From: Candidatus Sphingomonas phytovorans
GTDB taxonomy: Bacteria > Pseudomonadota > Alphaproteobacteria > Sphingomonadales > Sphingomonadaceae
Direction: 5' to 3'
Assembly (NCBI GenBank): GCA_029202385.1
Contig: CP119314.1
Span: forward strand, 2,916,501 to 2,980,500
DNA: 64,000 nt
A program made the position numbers and the translations under genes. Below the pieces are notes generated by a model. That model was not told the DNA's origin. It made no database searches and saw only the letters and a program-made list of their open reading frames with translations. This document shows, in pieces, positions 50,778 to 59,653 of the stretch (its first letter is position 1; each line of letters begins with the position of its first letter).

Positions 50778-51697
50778 ACCCCGCCACCAAAGGCCGGCTG
50801 ATCGCTGCCATCGCCCTCCCGCTGCTCCTGCTCGACGCCTTCCCCTCCCATGCCGAGCCGGTACAGGCAAGCGTCGCCGCCACGGCCGCCGAGACGATGG
50901 ACCATATCTCGATCGTGGTAACCGGCAGGGGATCGCCGGTCTTCCTCATCCCGGGCCTGTCCTCCCCCCGCGCCGTATGGGACGGGGTGGTGCCTGAACT
51001 GGCGAAGGCTCACCGCGTCTATCTCGTCCAGGTCAACGGCTTTGGCGGCGACGCGCCGGGCGCGAACCTGAAACCGGGCATCCTCGACGGCATCGTCGCC
51101 GATCTCGACGGCTATATCGCGCGTAACAAGATCGAGGGCGCGGCGATTGTCGGCCATTCGCTCGGCGGCCTTGTCGGGCTGATATATGCCAAGGCGCATC
51201 CCGGCCACCTGTCGCGGCTGATGATCGTCGATTCACTGCCTTTCTACGGTATGATGTTCGGCCCGACCGCCACGGTCGCGATGGTCGAGCCGCAAGGCAA
51301 GGCGATGCGCGACCAGATTACGGCTACCTATGGCAAGCCAGCCAATCCGGCGGCCGCCGAGGCGATAGCGAACCACCTCGCGCTCAAGCCGGAGTCGCGG
51401 GCCAGGGTGAAGGCATGGGTGATGGCGGCCGATCCGCGCGTCACCGGCGCCGCGATGTACGAGGACCTGACGACCGACCTTCGCCCCGACCTTGCCGCGA
51501 TCAGGACGCCGGTCACCCTAGTCTATCCGTGGAGCACGGCCGTTCCCAAGCCAATAGCCGACGCGCTGTACAAGGGCGCCTATGGACCAGTGCCGGCGAT
51601 GACCTATGTCGACATCGGCGACGCCGCGCATTTCGTGATGCTCGACCAGCCCGCTGCCTTCGCCGCGGCGCTCAAGGCCTTCGTGGAAGCGAAATAG
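50774..51697 (+). CDS. exported alpha/beta hydrolase
   Basis: The 307-residue hydrolase has a signal peptide (about 1-26, SHA|E), the nucleophile elbow GHSLGG, an oxyanion PGLSSP loop and a late acid/His pair (ending AHFVMLDQP). Export places it in the periplasm or outside. It is the third gene of the membrane protein/XRE operon, so its expression is probably set by that regulator. Substrate is unknown. Confidence 0.88.
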   Translation: MNPATKGRLIAAIALPLLLLDAFPSHAEPVQASVAATAAETMDHISIVVTGRGSPVFLIPGLSSPRAVWDGVVPELAKAHRVYLVQVNGFGGDAPGANLKPGILDGIVADLDGYIARNKIEGAAIVGHSLGGLVGLIYAKAHPGHLSRLMIVDSLPFYGMMFGPTATVAMVEPQGKAMRDQITATYGKPANPAAAEAIANHLALKPESRARVKAWVMAADPRVTGAAMYEDLTTDLRPDLAAIRTPVTLVYPWSTAVPKPIADALYKGAYGPVPAMTYVDIGDAAHFVMLDQPAAFAAALKAFVEAK

Positions 51698-52100
51698 AAC
51701 CGTTGCGGCAAGAATACTCCAACCAAGTCGGATCGACATTCACCTCATTGGTACGGTTACAGCGGAGATGAGAGTTCGCGCAGAGGCGCAGAGAACGCGG
51801 AGTTCATTTCCGGACTTGTGTATCGTGCGCCGGTAAGCTCCCTGTTTGTGGACGCGTTCGTCATTGCAAACCACCCGAGCCGTCGGCCGGACCTTCTCAG
51901 CGTCCTCAGCGCCTCTGCGCGAACCATATTGCACCACCGGCTGGCCGGCTCTGAATGTCGATCCGGCCCAAACAGCTAAAGCGGATTGGCATGGGTGGGC
52001 GAGACGAAAATGGAAATATAGTGAAAACGGCATCGCAGGACGCGAATCGGAAAGGGCGCGCAGGCCAACAATCCTGCTGACAGCTTCGCTTTCACCAAGA
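51698..52100. other. intergenic region holding an inverted repeat pair
   Basis: This 403-base gap is lower in GC than the flanking genes. It contains the repeat pair at 51774-51923 and no convincing gene. It separates the convergent hydrolase and NTF2-like genes. Confidence 0.5.
51774..51923. repeat. inverted repeat pair, GCGCAGAGGCGCAGAG family
   Basis: TTCGCGCAGAGGCGCAGAGA (from 51775) and its approximate inverse ending GCGCCTCTGCGCGAA (to 51922) flank about 90 bases. Purine/pyrimidine repeats of this GCAGAGGCGCAGAG kind are dispersed in many proteobacterial genomes. This family is distinct from the CCCTCTCCC and CCGGAC families in the window. Confidence 0.7.
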
Positions 52101-52481
52101 TTACGTAAGTCGCTCGACGAGGTGCGCGCGCGTTGGGCCTGGCTCGAATCGATCGGCGAAATACTGAGTTTCGTGCGCTACCAGCGTTTCGCGGAACTCC
52201 ATGATGCTCACGACATAGGACGGCTTGCCGTCATAGGTCAGGACGAACTCAGTTACCCAGAGGTCGCCGCTCCCCACTATTCGTCGCACCGCGAAGCGTT
52301 TCTTGTTTGGCTGGGCGCATCGACTCTCCTGAATGTTGCGTCGTCCGCGGATTCGCTCGCCCGATTGCGGATAATCGAGGACGGCATCCTCGTGGTAGAT
52401 TTCGTGTTCGGCCTCGAAATCGCTGGCGTCCGACGCATCCCAATGACGCTTCAGCGCCGAGCGCGCTGCTCGATCGTCCAT
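52101..52481 (-). CDS. NTF2/SnoaL-like protein
   Basis: The 126-residue protein has the cone-shaped fold pattern of SnoaL-like proteins: an N-terminal helix, DFEAEHEIYHEDAVLDYPQSGERIRGR, and a final strand with ADRFEP. Members are small enzymes or binding proteins of very varied function. I chose the ATG at 52481; upstream residues do not fit the family. GC content is lower than in neighbours, and the gene is isolated between a repeat pair and a gene-poor stretch. Confidence 0.8.
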   Translation of the reverse strand: MDDRAARSALKRHWDASDASDFEAEHEIYHEDAVLDYPQSGERIRGRRNIQESRCAQPNKKRFAVRRIVGSGDLWVTEFVLTYDGKPSYVVSIMEFRETLVAHETQYFADRFEPGPTRAHLVERLT

Positions 52482-52806
52482 CCCGATCTCCCATATGCGC
52501 CCCGACATATCCCAGATACCCAGGCACGCGAGTGCTAAAAGACACACCCGATAATGACAGGTTTCAGCTTTCCGGTCTCTGACATCAAATGACCGCACCG
52601 TTCGCCCGATATTCGGATCGAACGCGCAGGCCTCCGCGTTCGGCTGGTCCTATTCTGTCGCGCACGCTTGCTGGTATCGCTCGCCTTGGCCTGTCGATCA
52701 CCTGTGGAACAAGCGCTGGAGTGGCTCGACAACAAGAACAAGCTCTTCACCTTCTGATCGCTCAAGCCCCTCCCCGAAACGGGAGGGGTGATGTAATGGG
52801 CCGCCC
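52482..52806. other. gene-poor stretch with possible relic and hairpin
   Basis: No complete gene is visible. A plus-strand frame ending at the TGA 52755-52757 finishes with a natural-looking tail (VEQALEWLDNKNKLFTF) but has no start and poor sequence before it, so it may be a gene relic. The hairpin at 52767-52788 follows. Confidence 0.35.
52767..52788. repeat. single CCCCTCCC hairpin
   Basis: CCCCTCCC-CGAAAC-GGGAGGGG is a perfect 8-bp stem related to the arms of the DUF559 element. Only one hairpin is present, 18 bases before the next gene start, so it may affect translation of that gene or end upstream transcription. Confidence 0.6.
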
Positions 52807-53535
52807 ATGACTGACCCCGTGCCCACCCGCCCCGCCCTCGCCTATCACCTGACCGAAGGCGCCGGCCCGACGATCATCTTCCTGCCCGGCTATGCGTCCG
52901 ACATGACCGGCAGCAAGGCCACCGCGCTCGAGGCTTGGGCGAAGGCGGCCGGGCGCTCGTTCCTGCGGTTCGACTATGCCGGATGCGGGCAGAGCGAGGG
53001 CGTGTTCGAGGAACAGACTCTGGCCGGCTGGCGCGACGACGTGCTCGAAATGGTCGACCGGACGGTCGCCGGACCCGTCGTCCTGGTCGGATCGTCGATG
53101 GGCGGCTGGCTGATGCTGCTCGTCGCGCGCGACCGGCCTGATCGGGTGGCGGGACTGGTCGGCATCGCGCCGGCGCCCGATTTCACCGACTGGGGCTTCA
53201 CCACCGACGAGAAGCTGGCGCTGCTGCAGAATGGCAGGATCGAACGGCCGTCGATCTATGCCGACCAGCCGACCGTCTACACGTCGCGCTTCTGGCAATC
53301 GGGCGAGGCGAACCGGCTGATGTTCGGCGAGATCGCCGTCAATGGCCCGGTGCGGCTGCTCCAGGGCCAGGCCGATCTCGACGTGCCGTGGCACCGCACC
53401 GTTCGGCTTGCCGAACTGTTGCGTTCAGCCGATGTGCAGACTCTGCTCGTCAAGGACGGCGACCACCGCCTCTCGCGCGATGCCGATATCGCGCTGCTCA
53501 TCCGGGCGGTCGAGGATGTGATCCAACGCCTATGA
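52807..53535 (+). CDS. alpha/beta hydrolase
   Basis: The 242-residue cytoplasmic hydrolase has the oxyanion loop FLPGYASDM, the nucleophile elbow GSSMGG, and a C-terminal acid and His (LLVKDGDHRLS). The sequence resembles the ABHD10-like thioesterase/deacylase group, but substrate is not decided. It overlaps the next gene by ATGA. Confidence 0.88.
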   Translation: MTDPVPTRPALAYHLTEGAGPTIIFLPGYASDMTGSKATALEAWAKAAGRSFLRFDYAGCGQSEGVFEEQTLAGWRDDVLEMVDRTVAGPVVLVGSSMGGWLMLLVARDRPDRVAGLVGIAPAPDFTDWGFTTDEKLALLQNGRIERPSIYADQPTVYTSRFWQSGEANRLMFGEIAVNGPVRLLQGQADLDVPWHRTVRLAELLRSADVQTLLVKDGDHRLSRDADIALLIRAVEDVIQRL

Positions 53536-54323
53536 TCCTGCCCCTGTTGCTGCTCGCCGCTCAAGCCGCCCAGCTCGCCGGCCCGCCGGATCCGGTGGAA
53601 CAACGCTTCGACCGCTGCGTCGGTCTCGCCGAGAACGATCCGCATGCCGCTGAAGACGAGGCGGGGCGCTGGCAGCGCGATGGCGGCGGCTTCCTGTCGC
53701 ATCAATGCCTCGGCATCTCCTACGCCAATCAGGGCCGCTGGACCGCTGCGGCGGCCGAGTTCGAGGCGGCGGCGCGCGGCGGGGAAATCGCGCGGGACAA
53801 GCGCGCGGCGAATTATTGGGCGCAGGCCGGCAATGCCTGGCTGGCCGGTGGCGAGGCGATGAAGGCGCGCGGCGCGCTCAATGCAGCGCTGGCCGCGGGC
53901 ACGCTCGAGGGAATGCAGCGCGGCGAGGCCAATCTCGATCGTGCCCGTGCTTTCGTTGCGGGCGGCGACCTGGCCAGTGCACGCCCCGATCTCGACCGGG
54001 CCCTTGTCGATGCCGCCGCCGATCCGCTCGCCTGGCTGTTGTCGGCGACGCTGGCGCGGCGCACGAACGACCTGCCGCGCGCGAAGAAGGACATTGCCGA
54101 GGCGATCAAGCTTGCCGGCGACGATCCTTCGGTCCAGCTCGAAGCCGGCAACATCGCCGCCGCTGCTGGCGACGAGGCCGGCGCCAAGGCCGCATGGAAT
54201 GCGGCGGTGAGGCAGAGGCCGGAGAGCGAGCCGGCCCGCAATGCCCGCAATGCGCTGAAGCAGTTCGATGCGCCGGCCGCCACCCCCGCGGCGGCAGCGC
54301 CGCCGGCTCCGGCGAAGCCCTGA
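53532..54323 (+). CDS. TPR-repeat exported protein
   Basis: The 263-residue protein has a short signal sequence (about 1-15), two Cys in the first 50 residues of the mature part, and three or so tetratricopeptide-like helix pairs ([55 protein letters not shown]). It ends in a Pro/Ala tail. TPR proteins scaffold complexes; the partner may be encoded elsewhere. Translation is coupled to the hydrolase by ATGA. Confidence 0.82.
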   Translation: MILPLLLLAAQAAQLAGPPDPVEQRFDRCVGLAENDPHAAEDEAGRWQRDGGGFLSHQCLGISYANQGRWTAAAAEFEAAARGGEIARDKRAANYWAQAGNAWLAGGEAMKARGALNAALAAGTLEGMQRGEANLDRARAFVAGGDLASARPDLDRALVDAAADPLAWLLSATLARRTNDLPRAKKDIAEAIKLAGDDPSVQLEAGNIAAAAGDEAGAKAAWNAAVRQRPESEPARNARNALKQFDAPAATPAAAAPPAPAKP

Positions 54324-54324
54324 G

Positions 54325-54350
54325 CCTTCCCCCTCTCAGCGGAAGAGGGG
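54325..54350 (+). terminator. hairpin after the TPR gene
   Basis: TTCCCC(C)TCT and AGAGGGGAA arms with a 6-base loop start 2 bases after the TPR stop. It may be a terminator or a single REP-like hairpin. No T-run follows. Confidence 0.45.
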
Positions 54351-54421
54351 AATTGCACTCTTCGGCACTGGCAAGGCTGGCTGTGCGCGCCTATCTCGCG
54401 CGCAAGCAAGGAGCCCCGCCG

Positions 54422-54838
54422 ATGAAATATCTGCACACCATGATCCGCGTCACCGACCCAGACGCGACGATCCGTTTCTTCACCCTGCTCGGGCTGGAGG
54501 AGGTGCGGCGGATGGAGAGCCAGCAGGGCCGTTTCACCCTGATCTTCCTTGCCGCCCCGGGCGAAGAAGGTATCGCCGAGGTCGAGCTGACCCATAATTG
54601 GGACCCGGAGGACTATTCGGGCGGCCGTAATTTCGGGCATCTCGCGTACCGCGTCGACAATATCTACGAGACCTGCCAGCGGCTGATGGACGCCGGCGTG
54701 ACGATCAACCGCCCTCCGCGCGACGGCCATATGGCGTTCGTGCGCACCCCCGACAATATCTCGGTCGAGCTGCTCCAGGACGGCCACCTGCCGCCGGCCG
54801 AACCCTGGGCATCGATGCCGAACACGGGCGTCTGGTGA
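54422..54838 (+). CDS. glyoxalase I-like (VOC) protein
   Basis: The 138-residue protein has the lactoylglutathione-lyase pattern: [17 protein letters not shown] at the N-terminus (His metal ligand), [16 protein letters not shown] (Glu ligand and the GlxI WD segment), [13 protein letters not shown] (His) and [14 protein letters not shown] (Glu). All four expected metal ligands appear present. With a glyoxalase II gene two genes downstream, it should detoxify methylglyoxal, or a related aldehyde, with glutathione. It starts a tight three-gene cluster. Confidence 0.88.
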   Translation: MKYLHTMIRVTDPDATIRFFTLLGLEEVRRMESQQGRFTLIFLAAPGEEGIAEVELTHNWDPEDYSGGRNFGHLAYRVDNIYETCQRLMDAGVTINRPPRDGHMAFVRTPDNISVELLQDGHLPPAEPWASMPNTGVW

Positions 54839-54839
54839 G

Positions 54840-55895
54840 ATGGGCGCGGCGACCCGCGCGTTTCTGGCGATGACCGGCGCGCGCCTGCCGCTGGTGCAGG
54901 CGCCGATGGCCAATTTCGCCGGAACTGAGCTGGCGATCGCGGCGATGGGCGCAGGCGCCATCGGCTCGCTACCCTGTGCGGTCCTCGATGCGGGCGTCGT
55001 GGTCACGCAGGCGGCGACGGTGCGCGCGGCCGCCAAGGGTCCGCTCAACCTCAACTTCTTCTGCCACACGCTTGGTCCGGCACCCGACGAGACGGCATGG
55101 CGCGCGACATTGTCGCCCTTTTATGCGGATGAAGGTGTCGCCCCGCCGACCGACGCTCCGCCGCTTCGCCGCCCATTCGATGCTGCGATGGCCGATGCGG
55201 TGCGCACCGTCCGACCCGAGATCGTCAGCTTCCATTTCGGCCTGCCTGACGAGGATCTGCTAGAGCGGGTCAAGGCAACCGGCGCGCTTGTCTTCGGCTG
55301 CGCGACCAATGTCGCGGAGGCGCGCTGGCTTGCCGAACGCGGCTGCGACGCCGTGATCGCCCAGGGGTTCGAGGCGGGCGGCCATGCCGGCTATTTCCTG
55401 GCGGGCCATCGGCCGGTCGGGCTGATCGCCCTCGTCCCGCAGATCGCGGATGCGGTTCATGTCCCGGTGATCGCGGCCGGCGGCATCGCCGATGCGCGTG
55501 GCGTGGCCGCGGCAATGGCGCTCGGCGCCGCGGCTGTGCAGGTCGGCACCGCCTATCTTCGCACGCCCGAAGCCCGGCCAAGCGCTGCGCTGCGCCACCG
55601 GATGGAGACAGCGACGGCCGACGACAGCGTCTTCACCAACCTGTTTAGCGGGGGCCTCGCACGCGGCCTGCGCAACCGGGCGATCGACACACTCGGCGCG
55701 GTGAACGACACCGCCCCGCCCTTTCCCTATGCCAGCGCCGCGCTGGCGCCGCTCCGCGCGCATGCTGAAAGCGAAGGGCGCGGGGACTATTCGCCCTTGT
55801 GGAGCGGCCAGGGCGTGGCGCTTGCCAGTGCCGACTCCGCCGCTGCGTTGACCGACCGCCTGGGCAACGCCGCCCTCTCTTCCGGGAGCCTTTGA
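54840..55895 (+). CDS. nitronate monooxygenase-type flavoprotein
   Basis: The 351-residue TIM-barrel flavoprotein has the NPD start PLVQAPMANF, the QGFEAGGHAG catalytic-His segment, and the FMN-phosphate loops AAGGIADARG and GAAAVQVGTAYL. These enzymes oxidise alkyl nitronates such as propionate 3-nitronate. The ATG is 1 base after the glyoxalase I stop, and the gene overlaps glyoxalase II by one base, so the three are one transcript. Confidence 0.9.
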   Translation: MGAATRAFLAMTGARLPLVQAPMANFAGTELAIAAMGAGAIGSLPCAVLDAGVVVTQAATVRAAAKGPLNLNFFCHTLGPAPDETAWRATLSPFYADEGVAPPTDAPPLRRPFDAAMADAVRTVRPEIVSFHFGLPDEDLLERVKATGALVFGCATNVAEARWLAERGCDAVIAQGFEAGGHAGYFLAGHRPVGLIALVPQIADAVHVPVIAAGGIADARGVAAAMALGAAAVQVGTAYLRTPEARPSAALRHRMETATADDSVFTNLFSGGLARGLRNRAIDTLGAVNDTAPPFPYASAALAPLRAHAESEGRGDYSPLWSGQGVALASADSAAALTDRLGNAALSSGSL

Positions 55896-56629
55896 TGACC
55901 GACCTCCAGATCGTCCGAATCCCGGCACTCAGCGACAATTATATCTGGCTGGTCCATGATCCGGCGTCAGACGAGACGATGGTGGTCGACCCGGCCGAAG
56001 CAGCGCCGGTGCTGGCCGAGGCCGACAGGCGCGGCTGGAAGATCGGACAGATCTGGAACACCCACTGGCACCCCGACCATACCGGCGGCAACGCGGCGAT
56101 CAAGGAAGCGACCGGCGCGGTCGTCTCAGGCCCGGCGGCCGAGGCAGCGCGTATCCCGACGCTCGATGTCGAACTGTCGGAAGGCGATACCGTCCGCCTC
56201 GGCGATCACGTCGCGACGGTATTTGAGACGCCTGGCCACACCGCTGGGCATATCGTTTTCCACCTGCCCGGCGATGCGGTGGTCTTCACCGGCGACACGC
56301 TGTTCGCGATGGGCTGCGGCCGGCTGTTCGAAGGCGACGCCGCGCAGATGTTCGCCAACATGCAGCGCCTCGCCGCCCTGCCGCCGGAGACGACCGTCTA
56401 TTGCGCGCACGAATATACCCAGTCCAACGGTCGCTTCGCACTCGCTGCCGAGCCCGACAATGCGGCGACGCGGACGCGCATGATGCTGGTCGATGCAGCA
56501 CGGGCAAAGGGCGACCCGACCGTCCCGACGACCATCGCCGACGAACTGGCGACAAATCCCTTCCTGCGTGCGGAATCGGCCGATCAACTCCGTGACCGAC
56601 GTGCGGCAAAGGATGCTTTCCGCGGCTGA
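55895..56629 (+). CDS. gloB: hydroxyacylglutathione hydrolase (glyoxalase II)
   Basis: The 244-residue metallo-beta-lactamase-fold enzyme has THWHPDHTGG (metal ligands from His57), GHTAGH, FTGDTLF and YCAHEYTQSN, all typical of glyoxalase II, plus the C-terminal NPFLR segment that binds glutathione. It hydrolyses S-lactoylglutathione to lactate. The ATG overlaps the preceding TGA by one base (TGATG). Confidence 0.95.
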   Translation: MTDLQIVRIPALSDNYIWLVHDPASDETMVVDPAEAAPVLAEADRRGWKIGQIWNTHWHPDHTGGNAAIKEATGAVVSGPAAEAARIPTLDVELSEGDTVRLGDHVATVFETPGHTAGHIVFHLPGDAVVFTGDTLFAMGCGRLFEGDAAQMFANMQRLAALPPETTVYCAHEYTQSNGRFALAAEPDNAATRTRMMLVDAARAKGDPTVPTTIADELATNPFLRAESADQLRDRRAAKDAFRG

Positions 56630-56676
56630 ACAGGGTATAACAGCAGCGGGGGAACGTCGGATCGAGGAGCATTGCC

Positions 56677-57072
56677 ATGCGAATCCTGCTTCCTGTGCTT
56701 GCCTGCGCGTTGACGGGTTGCGCGGCGTCGGCGACACCGCAGAACGACGCCAGGGACGAGGCGAAGCTCGCCGCCGCGCTGGCCGGGCTCACCCCGCAAA
56801 AGCCCGTGTCCTGCATCGACAATTATGGCTCAGCCTCGATCAAGGCCTATGGCGCCACCATCCTCTATGAAGTCGGCCGTGGCCTGGTCTATCGCACCGA
56901 AACCGGAGGTGGATGTGAAAAGGTCGGACGCGGGGACGTGCTGGTCACCAGGAGTATCTCGGGGCGGCTGTGCAGCGGCGATATTGCCCAGACTTACGAT
57001 TCGACATCGCGCTTCCTGACCGGAAGCTGCTCGCTCGGCGCTTTCACGCCGTATAGAAAGGTAGCGCAATGA
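56677..57072 (+). CDS. small lipoprotein, first of a paralogous pair
   Basis: The 131-residue protein has a signal peptide with lipobox (LTGC) and a domain with four Cys: PVSCIDN, GGGCEK, GRLCSG and TGSCSLG. It shares its plan with the next gene: AALAGLTPQKPVSCID, ILYEVGRGLVYR and a final LGAFTPYRK. Two disulfides are likely. It overlaps the next gene by ATGA. The family resembles small sphingomonad proteins of unknown function. Confidence 0.75.
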   Translation: MRILLPVLACALTGCAASATPQNDARDEAKLAAALAGLTPQKPVSCIDNYGSASIKAYGATILYEVGRGLVYRTETGGGCEKVGRGDVLVTRSISGRLCSGDIAQTYDSTSRFLTGSCSLGAFTPYRKVAQ

Positions 57073-57461
57073 CATCCCGACTGGTTCTGGGCGTTACTGC
57101 CCTCGCGGTCGCCGCGTGCGCGACCGCCGCGAGCTCACGCAAGGCGGGTACTGACCTTGAGCGGGCGCTTGCCGGACGAACGCCAGGCGCACCAGTCGAC
57201 TGTATCGACCGCTCCTTCGCGGGCGGGCCGCAGATCATAGACGGCAACACCCTGCTCTACCGGTCCGGACGCCAAGTGTGGCGCAACGACCTTGAGGCGC
57301 AATGTCCGTCGCTGCGGCCGACCTCGATCCTGATCATCGAGGCGCATGGCAGCCAGATGTGCCGCAACGACCTGTTCCGCGCGACGGAACCCGGTTCGGC
57401 GGTCCCCGGCCCGATCTGCCGGCTGGGCAGGTTCACGCCCTACGAGAAGCCGAAGGGCTGA
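57069..57461 (+). CDS. small lipoprotein, second of a paralogous pair
   Basis: The 130-residue protein has a lipobox (AVAAC), then the same pattern as its upstream neighbour: ALAGRTPGAPVDCID, LLYRSGRQVWR, EAQCPS, SQMCRND, and GPICRLGRFTPYEK. The conserved Cys and the FTPY end mark them as tandem duplicates that have diverged. Translation is coupled to the first copy. Confidence 0.75.
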   Translation: MTSRLVLGVTALAVAACATAASSRKAGTDLERALAGRTPGAPVDCIDRSFAGGPQIIDGNTLLYRSGRQVWRNDLEAQCPSLRPTSILIIEAHGSQMCRNDLFRATEPGSAVPGPICRLGRFTPYEKPKG

Positions 57462-57565
57462 CCGCAAACCGGAGCCACCCTCGCCCATTCGTGCCAGGTA
57501 GCGATCGAACGGGCACGCAGGCGGGGCGAACCGTCGTGGAGCGAATTTGACGCTCCAGGCTCGTG

Positions 57566-58864
57566 CTACAGCACGAACCGCGACAGATCGGTGTTGCGCG
57601 CGATCACGGCGAGTTGCTTGTCGACATAGGCGCCGTCGACCACCAGCGTCTGGCCAGCACGATCCTCTGCATCGAAGCTGACTTCCTCAAGCAGCTTTTC
57701 CATCACCGTCTGCAAGCGGCGAGCGCCGATATTCTCGATCTCGCCATTCACCTCGGCCGCGATCTTCGCGACCGCGCGGATGCCGTCAGCGGTGAACTCG
57801 ACCGTCACGCCCTCGGTGCCGATCAGCGCAACATATTGCTGAGTCAGCGAGGCCTTGGTGTCGGACAGGATCGCGACGAAATCATCTTCAGTCAGCGCCT
57901 TCAGCTCGACGCGGATCGGCAGGCGGCCCTGAAGCTCGGGCAACAGGTCGCTCGGCTTGGCCACATGGAACGCACCCGAGGCGATGAACAGGATGTGGTC
58001 CGTCTTCATCGGCCCGTATTTCGTGGCCACCGTGGTGCCCTCGATCAGCGGCAGCAGATCACGCTGCACGCCTTCGCGGCTGACTGAACCGCCACGCACG
58101 TCGCTGACCGCGATCTTGTCGATCTCGTCGAGGAAGACGATGCCGTTCGCCTCCGCATCCGCCAGCGCGATGCGGCTGACCTCATCCTGGTCGAGGCGCT
58201 TGTCGGCCTCTTCCTCGACCAGCTTTTCCCAGGCGGCAGGCACGGTCAGCTTGCGGCGCTTGAGCTGCCCGCCCCCGCCGAACGCCTTGCCCATCATCTC
58301 GCCGAGATTGATCATCTGCGCGCCGCCGCCGGGAATCTCGAACGGCATCTGGGCCTGCGCCTCAAGCTCGATCTCGATCTCGGTCTGGTCGAGATGCCCC
58401 TCGCGGAAACGCTGGCGGAACGCCTCGCGGGTCGCCTCGCTCGCGCTCTTGCCGGTCAGGGCGTCGAGCAGGCGCGCAAGTGCCGCCTCTTCGGCCTTGT
58501 CCTTCACCGCGACGCGGCGACGCTCCTTTTCCAGGCGGATCGCTTCCTCGACCAGGTCGCGGGCGATCTGCTCCACGTCGCGGCCGACATAGCCGACCTC
58601 GGTGAACTTGGTCGCTTCGACCTTCACGAAGGGGGCGTCGGCCAGCTTGGCCAGACGGCGGCTGATCTCGGTCTTGCCGCAGCCGGTCGGGCCGATCATC
58701 AGGATGTTCTTGGGCGTGACCTCGTCGCGCAGGTCGCTGCCGAGCTGCTGGCGGCGCCAGCGGTTGCGCATCGCGACCGCGACCGCCTTCTTCGCGTCAT
58801 GCTGGCCAATGATGTGCTCGTCGAGCGCAGCGACGATGGCTTTGGGGGTGAGTGCGTCGTTCAT
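57566..58864 (-). CDS. hslU: ATP-dependent protease ATPase subunit HslU
   Basis: HslU unfolds substrates for the HslV peptidase. The 432-residue AAA+ protein has Walker A GPTGCGKT (58-65), the pore loop VGYVGRDVE, the I-domain insertion (about 110-240), Walker [12 protein letters not shown] and the C-terminal tail ending NTDLSRFVL, which docks into HslV. It follows hslV but is separated from it by a repeat pair. Confidence 0.97.
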   Translation of the reverse strand: MNDALTPKAIVAALDEHIIGQHDAKKAVAVAMRNRWRRQQLGSDLRDEVTPKNILMIGPTGCGKTEISRRLAKLADAPFVKVEATKFTEVGYVGRDVEQIARDLVEEAIRLEKERRRVAVKDKAEEAALARLLDALTGKSASEATREAFRQRFREGHLDQTEIEIELEAQAQMPFEIPGGGAQMINLGEMMGKAFGGGGQLKRRKLTVPAAWEKLVEEEADKRLDQDEVSRIALADAEANGIVFLDEIDKIAVSDVRGGSVSREGVQRDLLPLIEGTTVATKYGPMKTDHILFIASGAFHVAKPSDLLPELQGRLPIRVELKALTEDDFVAILSDTKASLTQQYVALIGTEGVTVEFTADGIRAVAKIAAEVNGEIENIGARRLQTVMEKLLEEVSFDAEDRAGQTLVVDGAYVDKQLAVIARNTDLSRFVL

Positions 58865-58878
58865 TCTTCTCTTCTGTC

Positions 58879-58986
58879 TCCCCTCCCGCTCGCGGGAGGG
58901 ACTGGGGGTGGGCTCGCGCTCACCACCTGCGTTGGCGTTAATGGAGGTCGGGTGCCCACCCCCGGCCCCTCCCGCAAGCAGGAGGG
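58879..58986. repeat. two-hairpin REP-like element inside the hslVU unit
   Basis: Hairpins CCTCCCGC-TC-GCGGGAGG (58881-58898) and CCCCTCCCGCAAGCAGGAGGGG (58965-58986) flank inner inverted arms CTGGGGGTGGGC and GCCCACCCCCGG. This is the DUF559-element plan, with a 35-40-base non-coding centre. It sits between hslV and hslU, where transcription from hslV must pass. Confidence 0.85.
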
Positions 58987-58989
58987 GAG

Positions 58990-59544
58990 TTAAGAAGCGC
59001 TGTCGAGGCCTTCCACGGTCAGCCGGTCATTGGTGTACACGCAGACTTCAGCCGCGATCGCCATCGCCTTGCGGCAGATCTTCTCGGCATCCTCCTCGTA
59101 ATCGACCAGCGCCCTGGCGGCGGCGAGGGCATAATTGCCGCCCGACCCAATCGCGGCGATTCCGGCCTCCGGCTCAAGCACGTCGCCATTGCCGGTGAGG
59201 ATCAGCGTCACCTCCTTGTCGGCGACGATCATCATCGCCTCCAGGTTGCGGAGATATTTGTCGGTGCGCCAGTCCTTCGCCAGTTCGACCGCCGCGCGCA
59301 GCAGCTGTCCATGATGCTGCTCGAGCTTTCGCTCGAGCCGTTCGAACAGGGTGAAGGCATCAGCCGTCGCGCCGGCGAAGCCGCCGATCACCGACCCGTC
59401 ACCGAGGCGGCGGACCTTTTTCGCATTCGGTTTCATGACGGTCTGGCCCTGGGTCACCTGGCCGTCTCCGGCGACGATGACTCGTCCATTCTTGCGCACG
59501 GAGAGAATTGTCGTGCCGTGCCACGTTGTGTCGTTCCCGCTCAT
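58990..59544 (-). CDS. hslV: ATP-dependent protease peptidase subunit HslV
   Basis: HslV is the threonine peptidase of the HslUV proteasome-like complex. The 184-residue protein carries a short propeptide ([10 protein letters not shown]) and the mature N-terminal Thr in [10 protein letters not shown], then [13 protein letters not shown] and [15 protein letters not shown]. Alphaproteobacterial HslV often keeps such a propeptide. The ATG at 59544 is preferred over one at 59553. It is the first gene of hslVU. Confidence 0.96.
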   Translation of the reverse strand: MSGNDTTWHGTTILSVRKNGRVIVAGDGQVTQGQTVMKPNAKKVRRLGDGSVIGGFAGATADAFTLFERLERKLEQHHGQLLRAAVELAKDWRTDKYLRNLEAMMIVADKEVTLILTGNGDVLEPEAGIAAIGSGGNYALAAARALVDYEEDAEKICRKAMAIAAEVCVYTNDRLTVEGLDSAS

Positions 59545-59653
59545 GGGGCGCATATGGGATGGGATGTGCGGGTGTGCAATCCGGTCGTCTTTTCCCGATT
59601 GCATGCAAGGGCTGGCTTGCCGATAAAGCAGCTACTGATCGTGGGGGGCAGCG

